Below are positions 7,029 through 14,109 of a stretch of DNA of 34,381 nucleotides, one piece after another. The stretch is taken from contig DASRUL010000016.1 of assembly GCA_035655455.1 (NCBI GenBank), forward strand, positions 1 through 34,381. Reading direction: 5' to 3'. Positions within the stretch are counted from its first letter, which is position 1. Every line of letters begins with the position of its first letter. Made by a program: the position numbers and the translations under genes. The stretch comes from JAHFKM01 sp035655455. GTDB lineage: Archaea; Nanobdellota; Nanobdellia; SCGC-AAA011-G17; GW2011-AR18. A model generated the notes under the pieces. The model made no database searches, was not told where the DNA came from, and was given only the letters and a program-made list of their open reading frames with translations.

Positions 7029-7766
7029 TTACTCCCACCACGGGAGAATAACCTTCCACACGTAATCCTCCAAGGAAGCTCCCTTCATCCTTGGCGCCTT
7101 CTCTTTCAGCATCGTCACCAAACGATCTTTCACCGCCCCGTTAGGATAACGCTCCCTCACCGCTCTTGCAACATATAATGCAAGCTCCCGATACTTACTT
7201 TCAGCATATGTAGAAGAAATAAGACCCATTAAGTCCAGCGCCATCGCTCTTCTCACATCAGACTCATCAAACTTTCCATCAAAATCCAGCCAATAAGCCT
7301 CGCTCCCGTTCCATAACAGGTTTTCCACATGAGCCCCGCCCATCACCACCCCGCGCTGATGAATCTCCTCCAGCGCCTCAACACCACCCATCAAGGCCCG
7401 CTCGCGGTTCTTAAGTTCGTAGATTTCCCTAAACGTTTTCCCCTTCAAATACTCTCGCATAAGAATTCCTTTTCCACAACCATAGAGTCGCGGAGCATGT
7501 TCCCCATCCAATTTCTCAAGAATCCTCGCCTCTCGCTCGAGTCCCTCTTCTCCCGCGCACCACTGGCGCACACCACCAGAGGAACGATCCCGCAGCGCGT
7601 AATATGCATACATCAAACCAGCAACCCTTCTTGACCTTTTTACAATAAAATTCCTTCCTTTATATTCAACAGGAAACACCACATTTGAAGCCCTATAATT
7701 CGGGCCACTTCTAAACTTCTCGGGATGCTCAAAAAGTTCGTTCATCGCAGCATCCACGCTTTTCAT
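7029..7766 (-). CDS. Small protein-kinase-like protein (RIO/Bud32/LPS-kinase type)
   Basis: A 245-residue single-domain member of the kinase-like fold. Visible elements are an ATP-binding lysine in NFIVKRSRR (K43), a helix-C glutamate near E79, the catalytic loop HVENLL (H146, N149) and DFDG (161-164) for metal binding. The catalytic loop has His where eukaryotic kinases have HRD and is closer to Bud32, RIO and Kdo-kinase families. It does not look like canonical Bud32. I chose the ATG at 7766: TTTATAAATT lies about 27 nt upstream, so the mRNA starts at the ATG, and the longer frame needs a TTG. It is divergent from lemA and shares its promoter region. Substrate unknown. Confidence 0.75.
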   Translation of the reverse strand: MKSVDAAMNELFEHPEKFRSGPNYRASNVVFPVEYKGRNFIVKRSRRVAGLMYAYYALRDRSSGGVRQWCAGEEGLEREARILEKLDGEHAPRLYGCGKGILMREYLKGKTFREIYELKNRERALMGGVEALEEIHQRGVVMGGAHVENLLWNGSEAYWLDFDGKFDESDVRRAMALDLMGLISSTYAESKYRELALYVARAVRERYPNGAVKDRLVTMLKEKAPRMKGASLEDYVWKVILPWWE

Positions 7767-7819
7767 CGTTTTTCTCAACAAAACAAAAATTTATAAACTT
7801 ATACTTATTCAGCTAGCCT

Positions 7820-8377
7820 ATGGTCAGCACACTCGCATGGGTTATTATCGGTGTCGCAGCTCTCTTCATCCTTTACTTCATCTACGCCTACAACAGATTC
7901 ATCACCTTGCGAAACAGAATGGACAACGCATGGTCTCAAATAGACGTGCAATTAAAACGAAGATTCGACCTCATCCCTAACTTGCTTGAAACAGTCAAGG
8001 GCTACATGAAACACGAAAAAGACACTTTGAAAGAAGTCACAGAAGCACGAACAGCATTCCTCAAATCAACAGGGCCAGCAAGCAAGGCCAAAGCGGAAGG
8101 CATGCTCGAAGGAGCACTAAAAACCATCTTCGCAGTCGCGGAAAGCTACCCAAACTTACGGGCAAGCGAAAACTTCATGCAGCTCCAAGAAGAACTCTCA
8201 GGCACAGAAAGCAAAATCGCCTACGCGCGACAACACTACAATGACAATGTTTTAGAATACGAAAACAAGCGCGAAAGCTTTCCAACAAACTTCATCGCTC
8301 GCATCTTTAACTTTGGAGAGCGCGAATTCTTCAAAACAGAAGGAAAGGAACGAGAAAACGTTCATGTCAAATTTTAA
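7820..8377 (+). CDS. lemA: LemA family protein
   Basis: 185 residues with an N-terminal membrane helix (about 5-25, VIIGVAALFILYFIYAYN), then the helical LemA domain: NRMDNAWSQIDVQLKRRFDL, IPNLLETVKGYMKHE, and LQEELSGTESKIAYARQHYN. The PTNFIARIFNF segment near the C-terminus is typical. It is probably extracytoplasmic; function in the family is not settled. lemA is often next to htpX, and here htpX follows on the same strand after a MITE-like insertion that separates the pair. TATA-like sequence lies about 7793-7805. Confidence 0.93.
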   Translation: MVSTLAWVIIGVAALFILYFIYAYNRFITLRNRMDNAWSQIDVQLKRRFDLIPNLLETVKGYMKHEKDTLKEVTEARTAFLKSTGPASKAKAEGMLEGALKTIFAVAESYPNLRASENFMQLQEELSGTESKIAYARQHYNDNVLEYENKRESFPTNFIARIFNFGEREFFKTEGKERENVHVKF

Positions 8378-8562
8378 AAAGACTCTTTTCTTCACATGAG
8401 ATTTTGACTAAAGGTCACGAAGAATATTCCCGCCTTCTCTGTAGAGATGGAACTGTCTACGCTCGGCCCGCATCTTACGCCTTCCCTGAAGAAACGAAAA
8501 CCCTATTACGAACTCCAAAAAACCACTCTTCTGGATAAAACCACAATAATTATCCCCTATAC
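8378..8562. other. Intergenic stretch before MITE copy 2
   Basis: The space between lemA and the second MITE-like element. No convincing ORF, tRNA-like fold or promoter stands out. With the element and its flank it makes up 359 bp without a gene between lemA and htpX. Confidence 0.5.
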
Positions 8563-8692
8563 GGGGTTGGTGCGAATATATGCTAAGATCTACTGTAAAA
8601 GATCTTTCTTAGGTAAATCTTGCGAGAAAACCACCCTTTCAACAGCGCACCAAACAAACTTCAGAGTTAAGGATTAGTTTCGCACCAACCCC
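8563..8692 (-). mobile_element. MITE-like element, copy 2 (130 bp, inverted)
   Basis: Reverse complement of the element at 3967-4096, with 126 of 130 bases identical. Its terminal repeats GGGGTTGGTGCGAA / TTCGCACCAACCCC are perfect here. It is flanked by CCCCTATAC (8554-8562) and CCCTATAC (8693-8700; 9 bp if one terminal C is shared), a target duplication unrelated to that of copy 1, so the insertions were independent. The GGGGTTGGTGCGAAAC end faces the htpX TATA box (about 8705-8713), the same relation to the downstream gene as copy 1. Confidence 0.87.
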
Positions 8693-8736
8693 CCCTATAC
8701 AAAAGCTTTTTAACTTTTCATATTTCTTAAAGGACC

Positions 8737-9615
8737 ATGACAAGCTTCTACGAAGAAATCGCAAGCAACAAAAGAAAATCCTACCTCCTCATAAGCCTCT
8801 TCATCGCAGGAATCATCTTCTTCGGTTATTTATTAGGCGCATTTTTGGGAAACATTTATGCAGGCGTCCTCATCGCCTTTATTATCTCTATGATCTTCAC
8901 TTTAATAGGCTATTATTCTGGAGATAGTCTCATCTTGCAAGCCTCAGGAGCACTTCCCGCAACCAAAGATAAGTACCCGCACTTAGTCAACACTGTTGAA
9001 GGACTAGCAATTGCAGCAGGACTTCCAATCCCAAAAATTTATGTTATTAACGATCAAAACCCAAACGCCTTCGCAACAGGAAGAGACGAACAACACGCAT
9101 CAGTAGCAGCCACCACAGGATTATTGGATCTTATGAACAGAACAGAACTAGAGGGGGTCTTAGCGCACGAAATGAGTCACGTTAAAAACTACGACGTGCG
9201 CTTCATGACCTTTGTCAGCATCTTCGCCGGCATCCTTGTCTTGTTCAGCGACTTCTTTGTTCGAGGATTCTTCTTCAGCGGAGGAGGAAGCAGCGATGAC
9301 CGCCCAGGCGCTGTTTTTTTAATAGTAGGAATCATCCTCGCAATCTTAACCCCAATCTTCGCTGAATTAATCAAACTCGCAATCTCACGAAAGAGAGAAT
9401 TCCTCGCTGACGCTTCAGGAGCACACCTAACAAGACATCCGCAAGGGCTTGCAGACGCCTTGAAAAAACTACGAGACTACAAAGGACCTGGATTGAAAAC
9501 TGCGAATAAGGCAACTGCGCATTTATTCATCAGCAACCCTTTTAAAAACGCAAGAAACTTCTTCTCGACCCATCCCGACCTCAATGAGAGAATTAAAAGA
9601 CTCGAAACAATGTGA
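8737..9615 (+). CDS. htpX: HtpX-like membrane zinc metalloprotease
   Basis: Family M48B protease of membrane-protein quality control. At 292 residues it is of family length. Two N-terminal helices (about 15-35 and 40-60) precede the catalytic HEMSH (144-148), two more helices follow, and E221 in SRKREFLADASGA is the third zinc ligand. The active site is cytosolic in characterised homologues. TATA-like GCTTTTTAAC about 27 nt before the ATG predicts a leaderless mRNA. The MITE-like element ends only about 14 bp upstream of that box. Confidence 0.95.
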   Translation: MTSFYEEIASNKRKSYLLISLFIAGIIFFGYLLGAFLGNIYAGVLIAFIISMIFTLIGYYSGDSLILQASGALPATKDKYPHLVNTVEGLAIAAGLPIPKIYVINDQNPNAFATGRDEQHASVAATTGLLDLMNRTELEGVLAHEMSHVKNYDVRFMTFVSIFAGILVLFSDFFVRGFFFSGGGSSDDRPGAVFLIVGIILAILTPIFAELIKLAISRKREFLADASGAHLTRHPQGLADALKKLRDYKGPGLKTANKATAHLFISNPFKNARNFFSTHPDLNERIKRLETM

Positions 9616-9638
9616 CTTTTGCCTTCTCCCGAAAACTT

Positions 9639-9668
9639 TCCGGAAAATTCTTGTAAAAGTTTATGAAC
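9639..9668 (+). promoter_or_regulatory. Duplicated 30-nt promoter block, copy 1
   Basis: Thirty bases, identical to 10983-11012. They begin with the palindrome TTCCGGAA and end in the TATA-like AAAAGTTTATGAA. The block lies about 36 nt before the ATG of the first small lipoprotein, and the second copy stands at the same distance before its paralogue. The palindrome immediately upstream of the TATA/BRE region is placed like an operator or activator site. Confidence 0.7.
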
Positions 9669-9703
9669 TGTTTTTTCTAAGATCTTCCTTGAGGTGAATC
9701 AAA

Positions 9704-9907
9704 ATGCTAGAACAACTACTGACCAAGACAAAAATAGGGATAGCAACAGCAACCATCGCGTTAGGAACCTACGGATGCGCAACCACTCCCCGCATCCAGT
9801 CTCCTCTCGCAGAGAAAGCAAAAGCCCTCTACAAAGAAGAATGCTTCGACAAAGACAGCAACTTCCCTTGTAGAACAGGCTATCCTATTTTTCTTCTAGA
9901 ATTTTAA
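9704..9907 (+). CDS. Small predicted lipoprotein, paralogue 1
   Basis: 67 residues. The N-terminus MLEQLLTKTKIGIATATIALG is a short charged stretch plus hydrophobic core leading to a lipobox-like GTYGC, so C25 would be lipidated and the ~43-residue remainder exported. Two further cysteines (in EECFD and FPCRTG) may form a disulfide. GAGGTGA lies 6 nt before the ATG, so this mRNA has a leader, unlike most here. The paralogue at 11050 shares MLExxxTKTKxGIAT, the ALGxYGCAT box, SPL and PC. It ends 4 nt into the convergent HD gene. Function unknown. Confidence 0.7.
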   Translation: MLEQLLTKTKIGIATATIALGTYGCATTPRIQSPLAEKAKALYKEECFDKDSNFPCRTGYPIFLLEF

Positions 9908-10473
9908 TTTTTTTCTAATTTTTTCAATCCTTGCCACCACTGGTTCGCATGCGTCCTCTCCAACGAAGAAAGAAGCTTCTTCGCGGACTCAGTCTGAACA
10001 GCATTAGAAACATTCCTAATCCAATCCTCAGCAAATTTATACCCTATTTCAACATGCTCTTTTGCTGTAATCGCCATCTCCAGCAAATCAGCATCACGCG
10101 CAATTATTCCAGCTTTCGTTGTTCTCTTCTCATGCTGCTCCCACAAGGAGAAAATCTCTTTTCCAACCTCACCTAAACCCTCTGTCTGTTCCCTTACAGC
10201 CCGCTCTTCCTCAACTTTTATGTACCTATTCGCAACCTTATGAATGTCGCCAACCCGACACTCGCCAATATCATGAAAAACAACCATCGTCGCAACCTCA
10301 TAAGGATTTTCGTACTTCTCCAACTTCGCAAGAATAAACCCTATCTGCGCAGCCCTTAACGAATGCTCACCAACACTCTCAGGATCCTTAATACCAAGAA
10401 GGCGCCACCCCTCATGCTTTACCCTCTTCAACATTCCCAACTCAAAGAAAAAATCCAAAACCTTCTCTTCCAT
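9904..10473 (-). CDS. HD-domain hydrolase (YfbR/HDDC2-like nucleotidase)
   Basis: 189 residues. The HD metal site is complete: H37 in SVGEHSLR, H67-D68 in VVFHDIGE, and D127 in ARDADLLE. The opening FFFELGMLKRVKHEGW and EHEKRTTKAG-like middle are those of the HDDC2/YfbR group, whose characterised members are 5'-deoxynucleotidases. Such an activity would fit the dNTP genes elsewhere in the window, but that link is inference. It is divergent from the Nudix gene, with overlapping TATA-like sequences near 10495-10508. Confidence 0.88.
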   Translation of the reverse strand: MEEKVLDFFFELGMLKRVKHEGWRLLGIKDPESVGEHSLRAAQIGFILAKLEKYENPYEVATMVVFHDIGECRVGDIHKVANRYIKVEEERAVREQTEGLGEVGKEIFSLWEQHEKRTTKAGIIARDADLLEMAITAKEHVEIGYKFAEDWIRNVSNAVQTESAKKLLSSLERTHANQWWQGLKKLEKN

Positions 10474-10526
10474 TTCCTCTAAAAGATTTCAGATATCTTT
10501 AAAACACTTTCTAGAATAGCTTTTTC

Positions 10527-10979
10527 ATGACGCCAATCTTCAAACAAGGAAGACTTATCCTCTCAGGATGCCTTGTCGTTAATGGGCAAGATGAAGTTCT
10601 TCTCCTTTACAAAACTGAACACAACCACTATGAGACACCTGGAGGAAAAGTTGAGGCCGAAGAGTGCGCAAATCCAAGCGAACCAACACTTGAAGACTTA
10701 GCTCACACCGCAGAACGAGAAACCCACGAAGAACTTGGGGAGGATCTTCATCTCTCCGAACTTGTTTATTTCGGAGCTGCAGAGTTCATTATACCGGGGG
10801 GACAAAGAGGAATCGCCCATAAGTTTCTTACACGAATACTTCTAGGACAACCTTCCATAAGAGAGCCTGAAAAATTTTTAAAACTCGAGTATCTTCCCCT
10901 CAAGGATTTAGAAAACTATCCTCTTTCTCCAGACTTACGACAATTAGCACCAAGACTAAGAGCCCTTTCAACCCCGTAA
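10527..10979 (+). CDS. Nudix hydrolase
   Basis: 150 residues. The Nudix box starts GGKVEAEE and ends AERETHEELGEDL, with about ten extra residues inserted between the two halves (CANPSEPTLEDL). The catalytic REx2EE glutamates are present. It cleaves a nucleoside diphosphate linked to another moiety; the substrate cannot be told. The AT-rich CTTTAAAACACTT about 20-30 nt upstream gives a leaderless start. It is followed directly by the second copy of the lipoprotein promoter block. Confidence 0.9.
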   Translation: MTPIFKQGRLILSGCLVVNGQDEVLLLYKTEHNHYETPGGKVEAEECANPSEPTLEDLAHTAERETHEELGEDLHLSELVYFGAAEFIIPGGQRGIAHKFLTRILLGQPSIREPEKFLKLEYLPLKDLENYPLSPDLRQLAPRLRALSTP

Positions 10980-10982
10980 ACC

Positions 10983-11012
10983 TTCCGGAAAATTCTTGTA
11001 AAAGTTTATGAA
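10983..11012 (+). promoter_or_regulatory. Duplicated 30-nt promoter block, copy 2
   Basis: Identical over 30 bases to 9639-9668, including the TTCCGGAA palindrome and the AAAAGTTTATGAA TATA-like segment. It starts 3 bp after the Nudix stop codon and drives the second lipoprotein. Sequences outside the 30 bases differ, so this part appears to be under selection or recently converted. Confidence 0.7.
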
Positions 11013-11049
11013 GAGCGCTTCTCATTTACATTTCTGGAGGTGATTTCCC

Positions 11050-11256
11050 ATGCTGGAAACAATCATCACAAAGACAAAACTTGGAATAGCAACACTAGCT
11101 TTAGGAGCCTATGGGTGCGCAACACCGACAACGCACTCGCCCTTGTACGGATATTTCAAGACGCAAAAAGAAATTCCATGCGCTCGGACAATACAGGCAA
11201 TACTCCAATGCGAAGAACCACCAATCTACCCATTAGTAGTTGTCCATTTCAAATAA
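11050..11256 (+). CDS. Small predicted lipoprotein, paralogue 2
   Basis: 68 residues, MLETIITKTKLGIATLALG then a lipobox-like GAYGC (C23). The mature part has two further cysteines (PCARTI and QCEEPP) and a hydrophobic end. It is preceded by GGAGGTGA and the 30-nt promoter block. It is a paralogue of the protein at 9704, with strong conservation in the signal region and little beyond SPL and PC, so the exported part diverges fast. The hypothetical gene at 11265 follows after 8 nt. Confidence 0.7.
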   Translation: MLETIITKTKLGIATLALGAYGCATPTTHSPLYGYFKTQKEIPCARTIQAILQCEEPPIYPLVVVHFK

Positions 11257-11264
11257 GAAGAACC

Positions 11265-11570
11265 ATGATGGAACTCAGCCTTTGGCTCTACGGAAAACCC
11301 AACTGGGACCTCGACCTTGAGGAGAAAACCTATATCAAGCCGGAAACGCTCGAAGAACACGGTCACTTCATGAAGCACCACCTTGAAAGGACCGCGCATA
11401 TCCTCAACCAACTCCAACAAGCAGGATGGACTATCCTTCCAACACGAGGATCAATCTATGCCCTTACCCTCCAAAAAGACACCACCAGAGAATCAGCGGA
11501 GCAAGAGCTCTCACTCTTAGGCGTTCCTCCAGAAGAAGTTCAACTCGCGGAAGCCATTCCGAACCTTTAA
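11265..11570 (+). CDS. Hypothetical protein, 101 residues
   Basis: Not recognised. It starts MMELSLWLYGKPNWDLDLEE (ATG at 11265 or 11268), with a mostly helical middle (GHFMKHHLERTAHILNQLQQ) and a beta-strand-like GSIYALTLQKD. It has no signal or membrane segment. It follows the lipoprotein gene by 8 nt and probably shares its transcript. Its last codons overlap the TATA region of deoxyhypusine synthase. A frame extending upstream to 11040 exists but runs across the lipoprotein gene, so I did not use it. Confidence 0.7.
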   Translation: MMELSLWLYGKPNWDLDLEEKTYIKPETLEEHGHFMKHHLERTAHILNQLQQAGWTILPTRGSIYALTLQKDTTRESAEQELSLLGVPPEEVQLAEAIPNL

Positions 11571-11594
11571 AAATATTCTCCCTTCAACACTTCC

Positions 11595-12584
11595 ATGACT
11601 AAAAACCTTCAAGAAGGGAAGAAAAACATCCTCAGGCCATCAGAAGAACCAGAAGGATTGCTCATCAAAGGGTACGAATTTAACGATGGCGTGGACTACG
11701 AAAAAATCCTTGAAAGCTACACAACCACGGGATTCCAGGCAAGCAACCTCAGCCAAGCTATTGCTATCATTAACAAGATGAGAAAAGAACACTGCACCAT
11801 CTATCTTGGATATACCTCAAATATGGTCACCTCAGGACTCAGAGATATTTTCAGGTACCTCACTGAACACAAAATGATTGATATCATCGTAACAACCGCA
11901 GGCGGCGTCGAAGAAGATATCATCAAGTGCATTAACCCTTTTATCTTAGGGAGGTTTGACGCAGACGGCAGAGAGCTCAGAGAACGAGGCATCAACAGAA
12001 CAGGAAACATCTTCGTCCCAAACTCGAGATACTGCGCGTTTGAACAATTCTTACTACCACTCTTAGAAAGCTTAGCAAAAGAACAACGAGAAACAGGAAC
12101 TATTCTCACACCCTCAGAATTCGTTCATCGCTTAGGAAAAGAAATCAACAACCAACAAAGCATCGCTTATTGGGCTCACAAAAACAACATTCCAATCTTC
12201 TGCCCGGCCTTAACCGACGGAAGCATCGGTGACATGCTTTATTTTTTTAGCTATAAACATCCAGAATTCAAAATAGACATCAATCGAGACATGAAAAAAT
12301 TAAATGACCTTACCTTAGAAGCTAAAAAAACAGGACTTATTATCTTAGGAGCTGGTGTTGTCAAACATCATATTTTAAATGCAAACATGCTTCGCAACGG
12401 TTGCGAGTACGCTGTTTACATCAATACCTCCCAAGAGTTTGACGGCTCTGACGCGGGAGCGCGACCAGAAGAAGCAATCAGCTGGGGAAAGATCCTGCCC
12501 AACTCCAATTATGTCAAAGTCTTTGGAGACACAACAATTCTGTTTCCATTGATTGTGGCTGGGACTTTTGCGAAAAAGAACTAG
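11595..12584 (+). CDS. dys: Deoxyhypusine synthase
   Basis: Transfers the aminobutyl group of spermidine to a lysine of aIF5A, the first step of hypusine formation. 329 residues. NAD-binding motifs TSNMVTSGLR (74-83) and TTAGGVEED (100-108) and the catalytic lysine K257 in LGAGVVKHHI, followed by YINTSQEFDGSDAGA, are all present. CTTTAAAAAT about 27 nt upstream of the ATG, inside the end of the preceding gene, predicts a leaderless mRNA. aIF5A itself is not in the window. Confidence 0.96.
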   Translation: MTKNLQEGKKNILRPSEEPEGLLIKGYEFNDGVDYEKILESYTTTGFQASNLSQAIAIINKMRKEHCTIYLGYTSNMVTSGLRDIFRYLTEHKMIDIIVTTAGGVEEDIIKCINPFILGRFDADGRELRERGINRTGNIFVPNSRYCAFEQFLLPLLESLAKEQRETGTILTPSEFVHRLGKEINNQQSIAYWAHKNNIPIFCPALTDGSIGDMLYFFSYKHPEFKIDINRDMKKLNDLTLEAKKTGLIILGAGVVKHHILNANMLRNGCEYAVYINTSQEFDGSDAGARPEEAISWGKILPNSNYVKVFGDTTILFPLIVAGTFAKKN

Positions 12585-12590
12585 AACTGC

Positions 12591-12965
12591 TCACTTTTTA
12601 AAGTCCACTTCAAAAAAATTCAACTTTCCTTTTACAGGAATTGGATTTTCAAAACGCAAAACGTTCTTCAACATGAATCCATACATAGGAAACTTCTCCC
12701 ACTCCGCCAAATGCAGCTCGTACTCTTTTCTTAACTCTTCTTCATTCTTATACACCTTTACCCCAACAAGATCCGCCTTTCCAACAATAACGCCCTTAGG
12801 AAGCTCTTTAAAATCAAATTTTTCCATTAATCTTGGAATAACTCCCTGAGAAGCATGAATCAGAAACGTGCCACGAAACTTCGTCTTCCACGTTCTTGTT
12901 TCAATCGTTTTCTTTCCCCGCAAAATAAGCTCAGGAACAGGCTGCTTCATGGACAGCGCTTTCAT
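12591..12965 (-). CDS. ASCH domain protein
   Basis: 124 residues. MKALSMKQPVPELILRGKK, IETRTWKTKFRG and FLIHASQG form the ASCH signature, a PUA-like beta-barrel. Some small ASCH proteins bind RNA or hydrolyse N4-acetylcytidine; which applies here cannot be told. The ATG overlaps the stop of the cyclopropane synthase gene as ATGA, so the two are co-translated. It is convergent with deoxyhypusine synthase, 6 nt apart. Confidence 0.9.
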   Translation of the reverse strand: MKALSMKQPVPELILRGKKTIETRTWKTKFRGTFLIHASQGVIPRLMEKFDFKELPKGVIVGKADLVGVKVYKNEEELRKEYELHLAEWEKFPMYGFMLKNVLRFENPIPVKGKLNFFEVDFKK

Positions 12966-14074
12966 CTTAATGAAACGTAGCCTCCAGGCACACCACCTTT
13001 AGAAAACACAATCTGCCACAACTGGTTCTTTCTCACCCGAAACGAGGCTGCACACGTCAATAAATAATACCTCCACATCCTGTAAAAACGTTCATCATAT
13101 TTTTTCTTTAAAAATTCCCAATTCCTCTCAAAATTTCTCCACCACGCCATCAACGTCTTATCATAATCAGCGCCAAAGCTGTGCCAGTCCTCCATCACAA
13201 ACAAGCCCTCCGCAGCCGCGGCAATCTGCCTCACAGAAGGAAGCATCGCGTTCGGGAAAATATACTTATCCATCCAAGGATCACAAGATTTCACAGAAAC
13301 ATTACCCCCTATCGTATGCAACAAAAACAACCCCTTCTCTTTTAAACAGCGAGAAACAATCTCCATATACTCCCGATAATTCTTATATCCCACGTGCTCG
13401 AACATTCCCAATGAAACAACCCTATCAAACTCTCCTTTAATGTCCCTATAATCCTGCAACCTAATCTCCACGGGAAGATTTTTACACAATCTTTTTGAAA
13501 ACTCAACCTGCTCCTTCGACACAGTAACCCCAACAATTTTTACTTTATATTTTTCAGCAGCGTATTTCGCAAAACTCCCCCACCCAGAGCCAATATCCAA
13601 CACCCTCATTCCTTTTTTCAACTCTAATTTTCTGCACACCAACTCTAATTTCGCTTCCTGCGCCTCGTCCAATGTTTTTGCGCTTTTCCAATACCCACAC
13701 GTGTATGTCAAACTTTTATCAAGTATCGCTCCGTACAGCTCATTCCCAAGATCATAATGCCTTTCCCCAACCTCAAAAGCACGCGTTCTCCTCTGTAAAT
13801 TAAGAACCCTAGATTTTACCCATATTCCAATCAGATCTCGCCTCTTCGCTCTTTTTTCCAGCCTCGCACTTAGAATCCTCGCAACACACTGATCAAGACG
13901 CTCCGCGTCCCACCAGCCATCCATATAAGACTCGCCTAACGCCAACGAGCCTCCGCTGATTACGCGCCCATAAAAACGCTCATCATGAACCTTGATATCC
14001 CAAGGACGAGAACCATTAACCTTCACCCCAGCCAACCCCAACCATTCTGCAACTTTATCCTTTACAGAAGCCAT
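12962..14074 (-). CDS. cfa: Cyclopropane-fatty-acyl-phospholipid synthase family methyltransferase
   Basis: 370-residue SAM-dependent enzyme. ERHYDLGNELY (105-114), SLTYTCGYW (121-129), the SAM motif VLDIGSGWG (158-166) and RVVSLGMFEHVGYKNY are the Cfa core. Bacterial homologues methylate double bonds of membrane acyl chains. Archaeal lipids are isoprenoid, so the substrate here is uncertain: imported fatty acyl lipids, unsaturated isoprenoids or something else. It is co-translated with the ASCH gene. It is probably of bacterial origin, though its codon use resembles its neighbours. Confidence 0.92.
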   Translation of the reverse strand: MASVKDKVAEWLGLAGVKVNGSRPWDIKVHDERFYGRVISGGSLALGESYMDGWWDAERLDQCVARILSARLEKRAKRRDLIGIWVKSRVLNLQRRTRAFEVGERHYDLGNELYGAILDKSLTYTCGYWKSAKTLDEAQEAKLELVCRKLELKKGMRVLDIGSGWGSFAKYAAEKYKVKIVGVTVSKEQVEFSKRLCKNLPVEIRLQDYRDIKGEFDRVVSLGMFEHVGYKNYREYMEIVSRCLKEKGLFLLHTIGGNVSVKSCDPWMDKYIFPNAMLPSVRQIAAAAEGLFVMEDWHSFGADYDKTLMAWWRNFERNWEFLKKKYDERFYRMWRYYLLTCAASFRVRKNQLWQIVFSKGGVPGGYVSLR

Positions 14075-14109
14075 TCACCAAGACCTTCTTTTCTCTTTAT
14101 AACTTTTTC

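Noticed and set aside
8447..8677. 76-codon plus-strand frame before htpX
   Set aside because: Most of it lies within MITE copy 2 and the matching frame in copy 1 is not preserved; no promoter.
11040..11264. Upstream extension of the hypothetical gene at 11265 to a start at 11040
   Set aside because: It would run through the second lipoprotein gene in another frame, and its start lies inside that gene's Shine-Dalgarno site.
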